From Oleiagrimonas sp. C23AA (GTDB taxonomy: Bacteria; Pseudomonadota; Gammaproteobacteria; Xanthomonadales; Rhodanobacteraceae): a stretch of DNA of 64,000 bases. Below, piece after piece: positions 16,512-26,579 of the stretch. The notes beneath the pieces are model-generated. The model did no database searches, was not told the DNA's origin, and worked only from the letters and a program-made list of their open reading frames with translations. Position numbers and translations under genes: made by a program. The first letter of the stretch is position 1. Each line of letters opens with the position of its first letter. The stretch lies in NCBI RefSeq assembly GCF_011759385.1, contig NZ_JAARLY010000001.1, positions 124,001 to 188,000 on the forward strand, given 5' to 3'.

Positions 16512-17297
16512 TCATGTGTAGAAGCTGTTGGCCAGGGTGCCCAGCAACAGCGTCCAGCCGTCCACCAGCACAAACAGCATGATCTTGAACGGCAGCGAGA
16601 TCAGCATCGGCGAGACCATCATCATGCCCATCGACATCAGCACGCTGGCGGTGACCAGGTCGATGATCAAAAACGGCACGAACAGCATGAAGCCCATCTG
16701 GAACGCGGTTTTCAGCTCGCTGGTGACAAACGCCGGCACCGCCACGCGGAACGGCACCGCGGCCTTGTTGGCGTAGGGCTTGTCGCCGGCCAGCTTGGCG
16801 AACATCTGCAGATCCGTGTCGCGGGTCTGGTCGAGCATGAATTTCTTGAATGGCGCGGTGGCCTTGGGCAGGGCCTGTTCGGCGCTCATCTGTCCGGCCA
16901 TGTACGGCTTGATGGCCTGGTTGTAGGCGTTGTTGAGCACCGGCGACATCACAAACAGCGTCAGAAACAGCGAAAGGCCGACAATCACCTGATTGGGCGG
17001 TGATTGCGCCGTGCCCAGCGCCTGGCGCAGAAAGCTCAGCACAATGACGATGCGCGTGAACGAGGTCATCATCAGCAGGATGGCCGGCAACAGCGTCAGC
17101 GCCGTCATCACCGCCACGATCTGCAGCGACAGGCTCCAGGTTTGCCCGCCGTTGGCGTTGGATTTGACCGTCAGCGCCGGAATGCCGCCGCCGATATTTT
17201 GCGGCACGCTCTGGGCCAGCGCCGGTACCAGTGGCGCCAATGCCAGCAGCACCAGCAGCGTGACCAGCGCCATGCGCCGCAGCGGGGCGCGACTCAT
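16512..17297 (-). CDS. fliP: flagellar export protein FliP
   Basis: 261 residues from ATG 17297, which overlaps the fliO stop (ATGA); a longer form from 17312 is possible but unneeded. An N-terminal signal peptide ([18 protein letters not shown]) is followed by four hydrophobic segments. The FliP signatures are visible: [34 protein letters not shown] and [25 protein letters not shown]. It forms the core of the export channel with FliQ and FliR. Confidence 0.95.
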   Translation of the reverse strand: MSRAPLRRMALVTLLVLLALAPLVPALAQSVPQNIGGGIPALTVKSNANGGQTWSLSLQIVAVMTALTLLPAILLMMTSFTRIVIVLSFLRQALGTAQSPPNQVIVGLSLFLTLFVMSPVLNNAYNQAIKPYMAGQMSAEQALPKATAPFKKFMLDQTRDTDLQMFAKLAGDKPYANKAAVPFRVAVPAFVTSELKTAFQMGFMLFVPFLIIDLVTASVLMSMGMMMVSPMLISLPFKIMLFVLVDGWTLLLGTLANSFYT

Positions 17298-17746
17298 GGC
17301 TTTTTCCTCCACTGCGCCAGCACATCGGCAAAACTGCGGCCCAGCGTGGGCGGCGTGCTGCCGTCGGTGGCCGGCTCCGGTACCGGTTCATCCAGCACCA
17401 TCAGTGTGCGCATGCCGCCGGGTGTGACGCCGACCAGCAGCTGCTGGCCGCCCACTTCCAGCAGCATGATGCGTTCCTTGGTGCCGACCATCATCGACTC
17501 GATGCAGCGGATGCGCTTGCCGCTGGGGCCAGCGCGCGACTGCAGGCGCCGGCCGATCCAGCCGGCGGCCAGAATCAGCGCGATGATCAGCACCAGGCTC
17601 AAGACCACGCGCAGCGCTTCACCTGCGGTGTCCATCATGGCGTGCTGCGCGGCTGGTGGTGGTGCGGCCGGGGTCGCCCAAAGCGGCAGCGCGACCAGCG
17701 CCAGCAGCATGAACGCCAGCCAGGGCAGGGCGGAGCGCAGGTTCAT
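17294..17746 (-). CDS. fliO: flagellar biosynthetic protein FliO
   Basis: 150 residues. A signal peptide ([15 protein letters not shown]) is followed by a transmembrane helix ([22 protein letters not shown]), then the cytoplasmic FliO domain ([37 protein letters not shown]). FliO is the scaffold that helps FliP oligomerise. It overlaps fliN and fliP by ATGA at both ends. Confidence 0.9.
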   Translation of the reverse strand: MNLRSALPWLAFMLLALVALPLWATPAAPPPAAQHAMMDTAGEALRVVLSLVLIIALILAAGWIGRRLQSRAGPSGKRIRCIESMMVGTKERIMLLEVGGQQLLVGVTPGGMRTLMVLDEPVPEPATDGSTPPTLGRSFADVLAQWRKKP

Positions 17747-18111
17747 CGCAGCTTGCGCACGCGTTCGGCCGGGCTGATGACGTCAGTCAGGCGGATGCCG
17801 AATTTCTCGTTGATCACCACCACTTCGCCGTGTGCCACCAGGGTGCCGTTGACGAACACATCCAGCGGCTCGCCCGCGGCGCGGTCCAGTTCCACCACCG
17901 AGCCCTGGTTGAGCTGCATCAGGTTGCGGATGGAAATACGCGTGCGGCCCACTTCCATGGCCAGCGTCACTGGCACATCCAGAATGACGTCCAGATTGAC
18001 TTCGGACTGGCCATTGCCGGTGTCGGCCAGGGTGTCGAACTCCACCTTCTCGGCGCCACCGTCGGCGGCGGCCTCGGCCAGCTCGGGGTTTTCGTTCTCG
18101 GAGGCACTCAT
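17743..18111 (-). CDS. fliN: flagellar motor switch protein FliN
   Basis: 122 residues. A short acidic N-terminus (ENENPELAEAAADGG) precedes the SpoA domain: VNLDVILDVPVTLAMEVGRTRISIRNLMQLNQGSVVELDR, then GEPLDVFVNGTLVAHGEVVVINEKFGIRLTDV. It forms the lower C-ring with FliM and binds CheY-P. The gene overlaps fliM and fliO by ATGA. Confidence 0.95.
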   Translation of the reverse strand: MSASENENPELAEAAADGGAEKVEFDTLADTGNGQSEVNLDVILDVPVTLAMEVGRTRISIRNLMQLNQGSVVELDRAAGEPLDVFVNGTLVAHGEVVVINEKFGIRLTDVISPAERVRKLR

Positions 18112-19139
18112 GACGGATCAGTCTCTTTGGCTGTGTCGGGGGGCGGCAGCGGCTCGATGGCCGGCCGGTATTCGGTGCGCCGCATCAGCGATTCAAAGCG
18201 CACGGCGTTCTTGCCGGTGGCAGTGCCGAAGCGGCCCCGGAATACCGGCACGTCCTCGGCGAATACCACCACATGATCGGGCAGGTCGATGGGGATCACG
18301 TCACCGCGACGCAGGTGCAGGAAATCACCGATGCTGATGCGCGTTTCGGCCAGCAACGAAGTGAGCTCCACCTCTGCTTCCAGCACTTCGTCCTGCAGGC
18401 TCTGGATCCAGCGATCATCCCGCTCGGCGCGATCGCTCTGCACGCCGGCATCGAGCAGCTCGCGGATCGGCTCGACCATGGAATAGGGCATGGTCAGATG
18501 CACTTCGCCACCCCCGCCATCCAGTTCGCAATGAAAGCGCGAGACCACCACTGTTTCGGTGGGGCTGACGATATTGGCGAACTGCGGATTGATCTCGGAG
18601 TTGAGGAACTCGAACTGCAGGCGCAGCACCGGTGCCCAGGCTTCCACGGCAGACTGGAAGGCCTCATGCAGCATGATCTGGATGACGCGGTTTTCGGTTG
18701 GTGTGAAGTCGCGTCCCTCGATGCGTGCCGGAAAACGCCCGTCACCGCCGAAGAAGTTGTCGATCACCGTGAATACCAGGCGTGGCTCGAACACCATCAG
18801 GGCGGTGCCGCGCAGCGGCTTGACGCGCATCAGGTTGAGGTTGCTCGGCACCGCCAGGCCCTGCACGTACTCGGAGAACTTGACCATCTTCACGCCCAGC
18901 ACCGAGACCTCGCAGGTCTTGCGCAGCACACCGAACATGTTGCTGCGCAGGTAGCGCGCGAAACGGTCGTTGACCATTTCCAGCGTCGGCAGGCGGCCGC
19001 GCACGATGCGGTCCTGCTGGGTGAAGTCGTACTCCTGCGCGGTGCCGGGTGGCGGCGCCTCGCTGTCGGTATCGACCTGACCGCTGTCCACGCCATCGAG
19101 CAGGGCGTCGATTTCTTCCTGGGAAAGTATGTCGCTCAT
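18108..19139 (-). CDS. fliM: flagellar motor switch protein FliM
   Basis: 343 residues. The extreme N-terminus (ILSQEEIDALLDGVDSG) is the CheY-P binding peptide. The middle CheC-like domain contains FARYLRSNMFGVLRK and FSEYVQGLAVPSNLNLM. The C-terminal SpoA domain (about 255-330) reads VELTSLLAETRISIGDFLHLRRGDVIPIDLPD. It forms the middle of the C-ring between FliG and FliN. It starts 42 nt after fliL. Confidence 0.95.
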   Translation of the reverse strand: MSDILSQEEIDALLDGVDSGQVDTDSEAPPPGTAQEYDFTQQDRIVRGRLPTLEMVNDRFARYLRSNMFGVLRKTCEVSVLGVKMVKFSEYVQGLAVPSNLNLMRVKPLRGTALMVFEPRLVFTVIDNFFGGDGRFPARIEGRDFTPTENRVIQIMLHEAFQSAVEAWAPVLRLQFEFLNSEINPQFANIVSPTETVVVSRFHCELDGGGGEVHLTMPYSMVEPIRELLDAGVQSDRAERDDRWIQSLQDEVLEAEVELTSLLAETRISIGDFLHLRRGDVIPIDLPDHVVVFAEDVPVFRGRFGTATGKNAVRFESLMRRTEYRPAIEPLPPPDTAKETDPS

Positions 19140-19181
19140 GGGCAGCGCATCACGTAGGGGCGGCGGATGGGCGTCACCAGC

Positions 19182-19700
19182 TTATTGCATCACGAAGCTG
19201 GTGAAATACAGGGCCTCAATGCCGGGGCGGCCAATCTGGTCCTTGAGCACGCCCTGCACGGCCTTCAGGGCCTCGCCCTGCAGTTTGCGTTTGCCGTCGG
19301 GGCTGGCCAGATCCTGCGACTTCTGTCCGGAGAACAGCAGCAGCAGGGCATTGCGGATGACCGGCATGGCGCTTTTGGCCGCTTCGATGGCGGCGGTGTC
19401 GTGTGACATCAGCGTCACACCGACCTGCAGATAGCGTTGCGAGGAGTTCGGGTCCTGGAAATTGACCACGAACACCGGGTCCAGCGGCAGGTATTCGGCG
19501 TGCTCGGCCAGCTTCACGTCGACCTTTGGCTTGGCGTGCTCGGCCGCGGCGGCTTGGCCGTTGGCGCCGGTCGGGGCCTTCTTCGACATCATGAAGAACG
19601 CTGCGCCGCCGCCGGCCAGTAGCAGCACCAGCAACACTATGATGATGATCAGCAGCTTTTTGCTCTTGGGCTTGGCTGCCGGAGCTTCCTGTTCGGCCAT
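19182..19700 (-). CDS. fliL: flagellar basal body-associated protein FliL
   Basis: 172 residues. A Lys-rich cytoplasmic N-terminus, one transmembrane helix (LLIIIIVLLVLLLAGGGAAFFMM), then the periplasmic FliL domain with LDPVFVVNFQDPNSSQRYLQVGVTLMSHD. FliL surrounds the stator and helps it open. It heads the fliLMNOPQR group behind a good sigma-54 promoter (19749-19764). Confidence 0.93.
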   Translation of the reverse strand: MAEQEAPAAKPKSKKLLIIIIVLLVLLLAGGGAAFFMMSKKAPTGANGQAAAAEHAKPKVDVKLAEHAEYLPLDPVFVVNFQDPNSSQRYLQVGVTLMSHDTAAIEAAKSAMPVIRNALLLLFSGQKSQDLASPDGKRKLQGEALKAVQGVLKDQIGRPGIEALYFTSFVMQ

Positions 19701-19748
19701 GTCCGTCTCTCGTCTAAAGCGTTAAGTTTGGCGCTCGCCTGTGTAGGT

Positions 19749-19764
19749 AGCAAGCGTTGTGCCA
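19749..19764 (-). promoter_or_regulatory. sigma-54 promoter for fliLMNOPQR
   Basis: Minus-strand TGGCACA-N4-TTGCT, one mismatch from TGGCACG-N4-TTGCW, 48 nt upstream of the fliL ATG. It lies in the gap between fliK and fliL, so fliL-R can be transcribed independently of fliE-K. An AT-rich stretch (19790-19840) further upstream could hold activator sites. Confidence 0.8.
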
Positions 19765-19874
19765 CGTCGCTGAGAGAGCGGAAATTTTCCCCTTATCAAG
19801 GCTTTGCCGACACTTGCTTGAAATGAAGGCAAAATTTTGACGCGCGATGTGGCACGCACGTCAGTATCACGCCA

Positions 19875-21146
19875 TCAGGCGAAATCGTCGACCACGCCTT
19901 GCGCCAGGCTTCCGGCGCGGACCTGCGAGGTGGCTTCCACCTCGCCCACGCCATCGCCGCCCTGGCCCGAGTTGCCGCCGGCAGACTGGCCTTGTGAGCC
20001 ATCCTGCTGCCCGGCGTGCTGCTGGCCGACCTGGGCCTGACCCAGGCTGAGGCCGTGCTGGGCCAGCAGGCTGTCCAGCTGCGGCAGGGTTTGCTGCAGG
20101 GCATGCACGGTTCCCGGATGCTGCACGGCAAAGCTGACATCGACGTGGTTCTGGTTGACCTGCACGTTGACGTTGATCGGCCCCAGGTCACGCGGATTGA
20201 GCTGGATGCTGGCCTGTTTGACGTCCTGGGCCGATAGCCAGGCGACATGGTCGCCCATTTCCTGAGTGAAGGCCGGGGTACCCGGCGTTTGTGCCGCCTG
20301 CAGGTTGTGCATCGGTGCGGTGGGTGTGACCGCATTGGCGGCCGAGGCTGCATTGGCATTGTGCATGGCCTGCAGGGCGGCCAGGTTGGTGTTCTGCGTG
20401 GAGCTGGCACCGGTGTTGTGGGCATCGCCCAGCTTGCTGTCGAGCAGCTTGTCCAGCGCGGCGTCCAGCTGGCTGTCCAGCGAGCCAGTCGTGGTGTCGC
20501 TGCCGCCGTTCGTGGCTGCCATCGACAAAGCCTGCAGGGCCGATGTGTTGGCGTTGCCATCATTGGCGGCCGAGGCTTTGCCGAGGGCCTGGCTGTTCAG
20601 TGCGGACAGGCTGGCGCTCTTGCCAAGGCTGGCTTGGACGGCACTGGCCAGGCGGCTGCCGGCCACGAGGCTCAGGGCGCCGGAGGCCGAGGTCTTGCCA
20701 TCGCCCGGCAAGGTCTTGCCGGTGCTGGCGGACTTGGCCTGGCCCAGCATGCCCAGTAGCTGGGCGGCGAGACTTCCGGCATCGGCGCTCTTGTCGTCAT
20801 CGTCCGAGCCATCATCGTGGTCGGACTTGGCCTTGCTCTTGTCGGCCAGCTTGGCCTTGGCAGCGGCCTGATCCCCGGGCGCACTGGCGCTGGTTTGCGC
20901 GCGGTCCTTGTCGGCCTTGGCTGAGCTGTCGGCATGGTCACCGGCCTTGTCCGACGTCTGTTTGGCGCGGGTTTCGGGCGTTTTTGATGGCGTGGTGTCG
21001 GCCGTCGTGCCGGCGTCGTCCGTGCTCTGGCGCGCCTGCTGGTAGGCCGCGGTGAAGGCGGCACTGCTGGAGGCATCCGTGCTGTCGGCACTGCGGGTGC
21101 CGGAGACGGCGCTTAAGATCGGGTTGGCAGGATTCAGACTGGGCAT
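19875..21146 (-). CDS. fliK: flagellar hook-length control protein FliK
   Basis: 423 residues. The N-terminal two thirds are Ala/Ser/Asp/Lys-rich and low in complexity, as expected for the ruler region. The C-terminal Flg_hook domain (about 285-380) contains DHVAWLSAQDVKQASIQLNPRDLGPINVNVQVNQNHVDVSFAVQHPG then LRQ-type helices (VHALQQTLPQLDSLLAQHGLSLGQAQV). It measures hook length and triggers FlhB to switch substrates. A gap of 77 nt separates it from fliJ. Confidence 0.9.
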   Translation of the reverse strand: MPSLNPANPILSAVSGTRSADSTDASSSAAFTAAYQQARQSTDDAGTTADTTPSKTPETRAKQTSDKAGDHADSSAKADKDRAQTSASAPGDQAAAKAKLADKSKAKSDHDDGSDDDDKSADAGSLAAQLLGMLGQAKSASTGKTLPGDGKTSASGALSLVAGSRLASAVQASLGKSASLSALNSQALGKASAANDGNANTSALQALSMAATNGGSDTTTGSLDSQLDAALDKLLDSKLGDAHNTGASSTQNTNLAALQAMHNANAASAANAVTPTAPMHNLQAAQTPGTPAFTQEMGDHVAWLSAQDVKQASIQLNPRDLGPINVNVQVNQNHVDVSFAVQHPGTVHALQQTLPQLDSLLAQHGLSLGQAQVGQQHAGQQDGSQGQSAGGNSGQGGDGVGEVEATSQVRAGSLAQGVVDDFA

Positions 21147-21223
21147 GACGGGTGTTCCGGTCGGTTGCTCAGGGGCAAGGCTGGCGTTTCGTTAGATAAG
21201 GAAGCACGGAGTGTGCCAGCGGA

Positions 21224-21664
21224 TCAGTCGTGCCCGGGGCCGCCCCGGCGATGCTGCGAGCGCTCGTCGACCGCTTCCTGGTCACGGCGTTCTTCGGCGC
21301 GCTCTTCCTGGTTGCGGTAGCGGCGTGTGACCGAGTCCAGCGCGGCGTGACGATTACGCACTTCCAGCCAGCGTGCGCGGGCGCCCTCCACGGATTGGCG
21401 GCGTCGCTGGATCTCGCTGCGTTGCTGCGTCATGGCCTGGTCGATGCGATGCACGAAGCGCTGGCGATTGAGCATTTCGGCGACGGTGACGCCCTGGCCG
21501 GGCGCCATGGTTTCGTATTCCTTGCGAAAGCGACCCAGTTCCTCCAGCTGCGACTCGGCCTCGCGCAGCGCGCGCTGATGTTCACCCAGTATGCGGGCGG
21601 CCTCGTCGCTGCGGCTTTCGGCCAGGTCGGCAACCCGCTGCATGCGCTCGGAGCGGCGTTTCAC
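21224..21664 (-). CDS. fliJ: flagellar export protein FliJ
   Basis: 146 residues forming an almost uninterrupted charged coiled coil ([39 protein letters not shown] and onward), as in FliJ, the stalk-like subunit that links the FliI hexamer to FlhA. It overlaps fliI by 4 nt and precedes fliK. The tail is His/Arg/Gly-rich. Identification rests on coiled-coil character and position, as the family is poorly conserved. Confidence 0.85.
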   Translation of the reverse strand: MKRRSERMQRVADLAESRSDEAARILGEHQRALREAESQLEELGRFRKEYETMAPGQGVTVAEMLNRQRFVHRIDQAMTQQRSEIQRRRQSVEGARARWLEVRNRHAALDSVTRRYRNQEERAEERRDQEAVDERSQHRRGGPGHD

Positions 21665-23079
21665 GTGCCAAGACCCGGTTCAGCCGGTGGCACGGCAAAG
21701 CCGGCGGTGGGCGGGGCCGCGGCCGGCGCTGGCGCGTCCAGGCCCAGCGTGCGTTTGAGCGCGGCCAGGGCGTCGTCGATAGGCACCGGCTGATCGGTTT
21801 CCTGCTGCAGAAAGCCTGATAGCGCCGGCCACATGGCGATGGCCTCGTCCACGCGCGGATCGCTGCCTTTCTGATAGGCGCCGATGTTGATCAGGTCGCG
21901 CTGCTGCTGGTAGGCCGAATAAATCTGCCGGAAGCGTTGCGCAGCACGCTGGTGCTCGCGGTCGGTGACCGAGGGCATGACGCGGCTGATCGAGGCTTCG
22001 ATATCGATGGCCGGGTAGTGGCCGGCCTCGGCCAGATCGCGCGAAAGCACGATGTGGCCATCGAGAATGGCGCGCGCGGCGTCGGCGATCGGGTCGTGAC
22101 GGTAGTCATCGCCCTCGGTCAGCACGGTGTAGAAGGCGGTGATGGAGCCGGCGCCGCGCTGGCCGTTGCCAGCGCGCTCGACCAGTGCCGGCAACATGGC
22201 GAACACCGACGGCGGATAGCCCTTGGTCGCCGGCGGCTCGCCGATGGCCAGGGCGATCTCGCGTTGGGCCTGGGCGTAGCGGGTCAGCGAATCCATCAGC
22301 AGCAGCACCCGCTTGCCCTGATCGCGAAAGTATTCGGCCACGGCGGTGGCCAGCTGTGCGCCGCGCAGGCGCGACAGCGGCGGGGCATCGGCCGGTGCGG
22401 CGATTACCGCGGCACGGCGGCGGCCTTCCTCGCCCAGGATGTGGTCGACAAATTCCTTCACCTCGCGGCCGCGTTCGCCGATCAGGCCGACCACCACCAC
22501 GTCGGCGTCGGTAAAACGCGTCATCATGCCCAGCAGCGTCGATTTACCGACACCGGAGCCGGCAAACAGGCCCATGCGCTGGCCGCGACCGACAGTCAGC
22601 AGTGAGTTGATGGCGCGCACGCCGACATTCAGCGGCTGCTCGATGGGCTGGCGCGCCATGGGATTGATCGGCTCGCGCTTTAGCGAGGCCGGTTGCGTGG
22701 CCGTGAGCGGACCCTTGCCGTCCAGCGGCTGGCCGGCCGCGTCGATCACCCGCCCCAGCAGGCCGTCGCCGACAGGGATGCCGGCGCTGGACGGCGCCGG
22801 GCGCACGCGGGCGTTGGGCAGAATGCCATGCAGCTGACCGGTGGGCATCAGGAACAGGCGGCCTTCGGCAAAGCCCACCACTTCGGTTTCCAGCGGCGCG
22901 CCGTCGGCGCTGTCGACCAGGCAGCGCGAGCCCAGCGGCGCTTCCACACCCACCGCTTCCAGGGTCAGTCCGACCACCCGGCGCAGCATGCCCTCGACCG
23001 GCATGGCGGTGACCTGGTCCAGACGCTGGCGCCGTTCGGCCAGCTGCTCGCGCCAGCGCGTGCTGCGCGCCGTGCTCAT
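21661..23079 (-). CDS. fliI: flagellum-specific ATPase FliI
   Basis: 472 residues. F1-ATPase-beta-like: Walker [18 protein letters not shown] at about residue 170-185, Walker [36 protein letters not shown], and the downstream [15 protein letters not shown] and [30 protein letters not shown] signatures. It energises substrate unfolding at the export gate. It overlaps fliH upstream and fliJ downstream by ATGA. The C-terminal 30 residues are Pro/Ala-rich, slightly longer than usual. Confidence 0.95.
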   Translation of the reverse strand: MSTARSTRWREQLAERRQRLDQVTAMPVEGMLRRVVGLTLEAVGVEAPLGSRCLVDSADGAPLETEVVGFAEGRLFLMPTGQLHGILPNARVRPAPSSAGIPVGDGLLGRVIDAAGQPLDGKGPLTATQPASLKREPINPMARQPIEQPLNVGVRAINSLLTVGRGQRMGLFAGSGVGKSTLLGMMTRFTDADVVVVGLIGERGREVKEFVDHILGEEGRRRAAVIAAPADAPPLSRLRGAQLATAVAEYFRDQGKRVLLLMDSLTRYAQAQREIALAIGEPPATKGYPPSVFAMLPALVERAGNGQRGAGSITAFYTVLTEGDDYRHDPIADAARAILDGHIVLSRDLAEAGHYPAIDIEASISRVMPSVTDREHQRAAQRFRQIYSAYQQQRDLINIGAYQKGSDPRVDEAIAMWPALSGFLQQETDQPVPIDDALAALKRTLGLDAPAPAAAPPTAGFAVPPAEPGLGT

Positions 23080-23765
23080 GCACCTGACTCCGCGCCGGCC
23101 TCGTACTGGCGCTCGTCGTCACCGGCTTGCGTGTCGTTGTCGGAGCCGAGCAGGGCGTCGATCATCGCCGCCAGGCGGGTCTCGGTGCGCAGGTCGATGC
23201 GCGAGGCATCGGAGACGATGCGACAGTCACCGGGCAGCAGGGATTTGTCTTCGTCGATGCGCCAGCCGCGCTCGTCGGCCTCGCCCAGCGCGTCACGCAG
23301 CATCGCCGCATCATCCGGATGCACGATGACACGCACGCTGGCGGTCGCGGCGGGCAGGTGGCTGATGGCCTCGCGCACGATATCGATCAGAAAATCCGGA
23401 TGCTCACTGATCTGCCGGCGCACCACGCGCTCGGCGATCAGGGCCGACAGACCGGCCAGATCACGCTCGGTGGCTTCATCGACGTCGGACAAAGGGCGGG
23501 CAACGGCGTTGAACAGCTGCGCCAGGCGCGCGGCCTGCGCATCGCGCTCGCGGCGTGCGGCCTCGCGGCCTTCCTCCAGCCCGCGCTGATAGCCCTCCTC
23601 GCGGGCGGCATCCTCCAGTGCCTGCAGTTCGGCCACGGTGGGCGGGCGCGGTGCGTCGGGATCTTCCTTTGGCTCGGCCGGCTCGGCCGAGCCGACCTGC
23701 GGCAGTTCCCAGCGGCGCACCTGGGCCAGCTCCTCGCGGGCCAGGATGCCCATGCGCTCGCTCAT
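23076..23765 (-). CDS. fliH: flagellar assembly protein FliH
   Basis: 229 residues. The N-terminus is Pro/Glu-rich. A central helical part has alternating small residues ([22 protein letters not shown]), the GxxxG-like glycine-spaced helix typical of FliH. The C-terminal part ([44 protein letters not shown]) matches the FliH/V-ATPase E-like domain. It regulates FliI. It overlaps fliG and fliI. Confidence 0.92.
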   Translation of the reverse strand: MSERMGILAREELAQVRRWELPQVGSAEPAEPKEDPDAPRPPTVAELQALEDAAREEGYQRGLEEGREAARRERDAQAARLAQLFNAVARPLSDVDEATERDLAGLSALIAERVVRRQISEHPDFLIDIVREAISHLPAATASVRVIVHPDDAAMLRDALGEADERGWRIDEDKSLLPGDCRIVSDASRIDLRTETRLAAMIDALLGSDNDTQAGDDERQYEAGAESGA

Positions 23766-24775
23766 ACGAAGTCCTCACCTCCGCCGCCCAGGTTCATCTG
23801 GCCGTTGGCCGACAGACGCTTGGCCGTGGCCAGAATTTCCTTCTGCGCCGAGTCGACCTCGGACAGGCGCACCGGACCCTTGGCTTCCAGGTCGTCACGC
23901 AGCATGTCGGCCGCGCGCTTGGACATGTTGGCGAAAATCTTGTCGCGCACCTTGGGCTCGGCACCCTTCATGGCGATGATCAGCTTGTCCGAGGCCACCT
24001 CGCGCAGCAGGGTCTGCATCGAGCGATCATCGACTTCGGAAAGGTCGTCGAATACGAACATCAGCTCCTCGATGCGCTCGGAAAGCTGTGCATCGGTGCC
24101 GCGGATCGACTCCATCAGCTCGGCTTCCTTCGAGCTGTCCATGGTGTTGAGGATGTCGGCGGCCGATTTCAGGCCACCCACGGTCGACGATTTGAGCTTG
24201 TTGGAGCTGCCGGAGAATTGGCGCTCGAGCACTTCGTCCAGTTCGTGCAGGGCGTGTGGCTGCACGCCGTCCAGCGTGGCGATGCGCATGATCACGTCCG
24301 AGCGCGTGCGTGCCGGTAGATAACCGAGCACTTCGCCGGCCTGGTCCGGTTCCAGATGCGCCATCACCAAGGCGATGATCTGCGGGTGCTCCTGTCCGAC
24401 CATTTCGGCGATGGCGCGGCTCTCCATCCACTTCAGTGACTCCAGACCCTTGCTGGAACGGCCCAGCAGGATACGGTCGATCAGGCTGCCGGCCTTGCCT
24501 TCGCCCAAGGCGCTGGTCAGCACTTTGCGGATGTATTCGTCGGTGCCGACACCCAGCGAGGTGTTGTCGCCCAGATCCTCGGCGAAGCGGTCCAGCACGT
24601 GGGTCACCTGGTCGCGGGTGACGTTCTTGAGGCTGGCCATGGCCGAGCCGACCGTTTGCACATCACGCGCATCCAGGTGCTTGAGCACCTGGGCGGCATC
24701 GGCCTCACCCAGCGACAGCAGCAGGATCGCCGCGCGCTGTGCGCCGTTGATGTCAGCGTGATTGTCAGACTTCAT
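23762..24775 (-). CDS. fliG: flagellar motor switch protein FliG
   Basis: 337 residues. The N-terminal domain (AAILLLSLGEADAAQVLKHLDARDVQTVGSAM) binds FliF. The middle domain has the E-H-P-Q-x-I-A-L-V motif (EHPQIIALVMAHLEPDQAGEVL). The C-terminal domain carries the charged torque helix (ELMESIRGTDAQLSERIEELMFVFDDLSEVDDRSMQTLLREV). It overlaps the 3' end of fliF by 11 nt. Confidence 0.96.
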   Translation of the reverse strand: MKSDNHADINGAQRAAILLLSLGEADAAQVLKHLDARDVQTVGSAMASLKNVTRDQVTHVLDRFAEDLGDNTSLGVGTDEYIRKVLTSALGEGKAGSLIDRILLGRSSKGLESLKWMESRAIAEMVGQEHPQIIALVMAHLEPDQAGEVLGYLPARTRSDVIMRIATLDGVQPHALHELDEVLERQFSGSSNKLKSSTVGGLKSAADILNTMDSSKEAELMESIRGTDAQLSERIEELMFVFDDLSEVDDRSMQTLLREVASDKLIIAMKGAEPKVRDKIFANMSKRAADMLRDDLEAKGPVRLSEVDSAQKEILATAKRLSANGQMNLGGGGEDFV

Positions 24776-26513
24776 CGCTCGCTACCCAGTTCTTGACGAC
24801 CTGCGCGACCTGCTTGGGGTTTTCCGTGGCCAGGCGCTTGGCCAGGCCGACTCTCTGTTCGTACGCAGCAGTCGGGCTGAGGGCCGGTATATCTTCGTCA
24901 TTATCGGCCTTTTCCCGGATCTGGGCACGCACCGTTTCCGGAGTATTGCTACCGGGCAGGGCGGTTGCCTCGTTTTCATCGGGCACCTCCTGCGCCGGCT
25001 TGAGCAGTCCCTTCATCATCGGCCGCAGCAGGCCAAACACGAGGGCCAAAAGCAGCAGCACACCGACACCCTGCTTGATCAGATCCATCATGCCGGGACG
25101 CTGCCAGAACGGAAGTGAGGGTTCCTTGTCGCTCTCTGTGCTCTGGTGGAAGGCCTCGTTGATCACCGACACGCTGTCGCCGCGCTTGGCGTCGAAGCCG
25201 ACCGCGTTCTTGGCCAGCTCGGTCATGCGCGTGATCTCACTCTGGGTGAATGGCACCGAGGTGATCTTGCCGTTCTTTCCCACCACCTGCTTGTTGTCGA
25301 CGACCACGGCCACGGTCAGACGCGCAATGCGGCCGGCCGGATTGGTCGTATGGGCGATGGTGCGATCCAGTTCGAAATTGCGCGTGGCCGAGTTGGAGCT
25401 CTGTGTCGGCTGAGCGTTGCCACCGGTGCCCTGGGAGTTGGCTGCGTTTGCGGTAGCACCTGCCGGGGTATTGCCGGGCCCACCCTGAGGGTTGGCGGCA
25501 GTGGGCTGCGAGGCCGTGTTCGGCGGCTGGTTCTGCAGCGCTCCGGGCACGTTGGCCTTGGCCTTGGGGTCGGTGGTCTGCGAGCTGGAGACCTTCTCAC
25601 TGCGCAGCAAGCCCTGCTGCGGACCATAGGTTTCCGAAGCCTTCTCGGTGCTGGAAAAGTCGACATCGGCGTAGACCTGGGCGCGCACGCGGCCCGGTCC
25701 CACCAGTGGTGTCAGCAGTTGCTGGATGCGCTGGGCATAGTCATCCTCGATGCGCGAGGTGATCTGCATGTGGCTGTCGTTGACGGCCGTGGCGCTGTTG
25801 GGGTCGGTCACTGTCAGCAACTGGCCCTGCTGATCGATGACCGAGACCTGACGTGGGTCCAGACCCGGCACGCTGGCGGCAATCAGGTGCGTGATGGCGG
25901 CCACCTGCGAGCTGCCCAGGTTGCGGCCGGGAAACAGCGTCACCACTACCGATGCGCTGGCCGGTGCATTGTCGCGAATGAAGGCCGAAGGCTTGGGCAG
26001 CGCCAGATGCACGCGGGCGTCGCGGATCGACTGCAGACTGGAAATGGTGCGGCCAAGGTCGGCTTCCAGCGCCTGCCGATAGCGGGTGCGCTCGGCCAGA
26101 TCGCTCATCCCGAACGGCGAGTCATTCTTGCTGTCCACCGCGCTGCTCTGGGCGCTGCCCTGGGGCAGGCCCTGCGCGGCCAGTTTCAGGCGCAGGTTGG
26201 GGATCTTGTCGCTGGGCACCATGATGGCGTTGCCATCGGCGCTCAGCTTGTAGGGGACGTCACTGGTTTGCAGCGCCTGGGTGATGGCAGCGGCGTCTTT
26301 CTGGTCCAGGTTGGAATACAGCAGGCCGTAGTTGGGCGTGCGCGACCATAGCGCCACGGCCACGCCAATGGCCACAGTGGCAGCCATGCCGACCAGCAGC
26401 AGCAGCTGACGCGCCAGCGGTGTCTGCGCCACGCTCTTGAGCGAGTCCAGGCGCATGCCGGATGCTGTCGGGGTGCCGCCGCCGGCGGTCTGGGCTACGG
26501 GATTATCGGCCAT
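24765..26513 (-). CDS. fliF: flagellar MS-ring protein FliF
   Basis: 582 residues. The first transmembrane helix (about 35-57, LLLLVGMAATVAIGVAVALW) is followed by YscJ/FliF ring-building motifs (LYSNLDQKDAAAITQALQTSDVPYKL; RTISSLQSIRDARVHLALPKPS). A Gly/Asn/Gln-rich insertion (about 320-375) has many NPQG/TANAANSQGTGGN repeats. The second transmembrane helix (DLIKQGVGVLLLLALVFGLLR) precedes the C-terminal FliG-binding tail. It forms the MS ring. It follows fliE by 66 nt. Confidence 0.95.
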   Translation of the reverse strand: MADNPVAQTAGGGTPTASGMRLDSLKSVAQTPLARQLLLLVGMAATVAIGVAVALWSRTPNYGLLYSNLDQKDAAAITQALQTSDVPYKLSADGNAIMVPSDKIPNLRLKLAAQGLPQGSAQSSAVDSKNDSPFGMSDLAERTRYRQALEADLGRTISSLQSIRDARVHLALPKPSAFIRDNAPASASVVVTLFPGRNLGSSQVAAITHLIAASVPGLDPRQVSVIDQQGQLLTVTDPNSATAVNDSHMQITSRIEDDYAQRIQQLLTPLVGPGRVRAQVYADVDFSSTEKASETYGPQQGLLRSEKVSSSQTTDPKAKANVPGALQNQPPNTASQPTAANPQGGPGNTPAGATANAANSQGTGGNAQPTQSSNSATRNFELDRTIAHTTNPAGRIARLTVAVVVDNKQVVGKNGKITSVPFTQSEITRMTELAKNAVGFDAKRGDSVSVINEAFHQSTESDKEPSLPFWQRPGMMDLIKQGVGVLLLLALVFGLLRPMMKGLLKPAQEVPDENEATALPGSNTPETVRAQIREKADNDEDIPALSPTAAYEQRVGLAKRLATENPKQVAQVVKNWVASDEV

Positions 26514-26579
26514 GATTTTCTAGGGCAACCTGGAAGCGGGGCGGCCGGCGTGGCCGCAATGGCAGGAAGGCGTGGCGCC

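Noticed and set aside
25146-26351. 401-codon open frame antisense to fliF
   Set aside because: Shadow of fliF; low-complexity Val/Gly/Arg/His-rich product with no recognisable fold.
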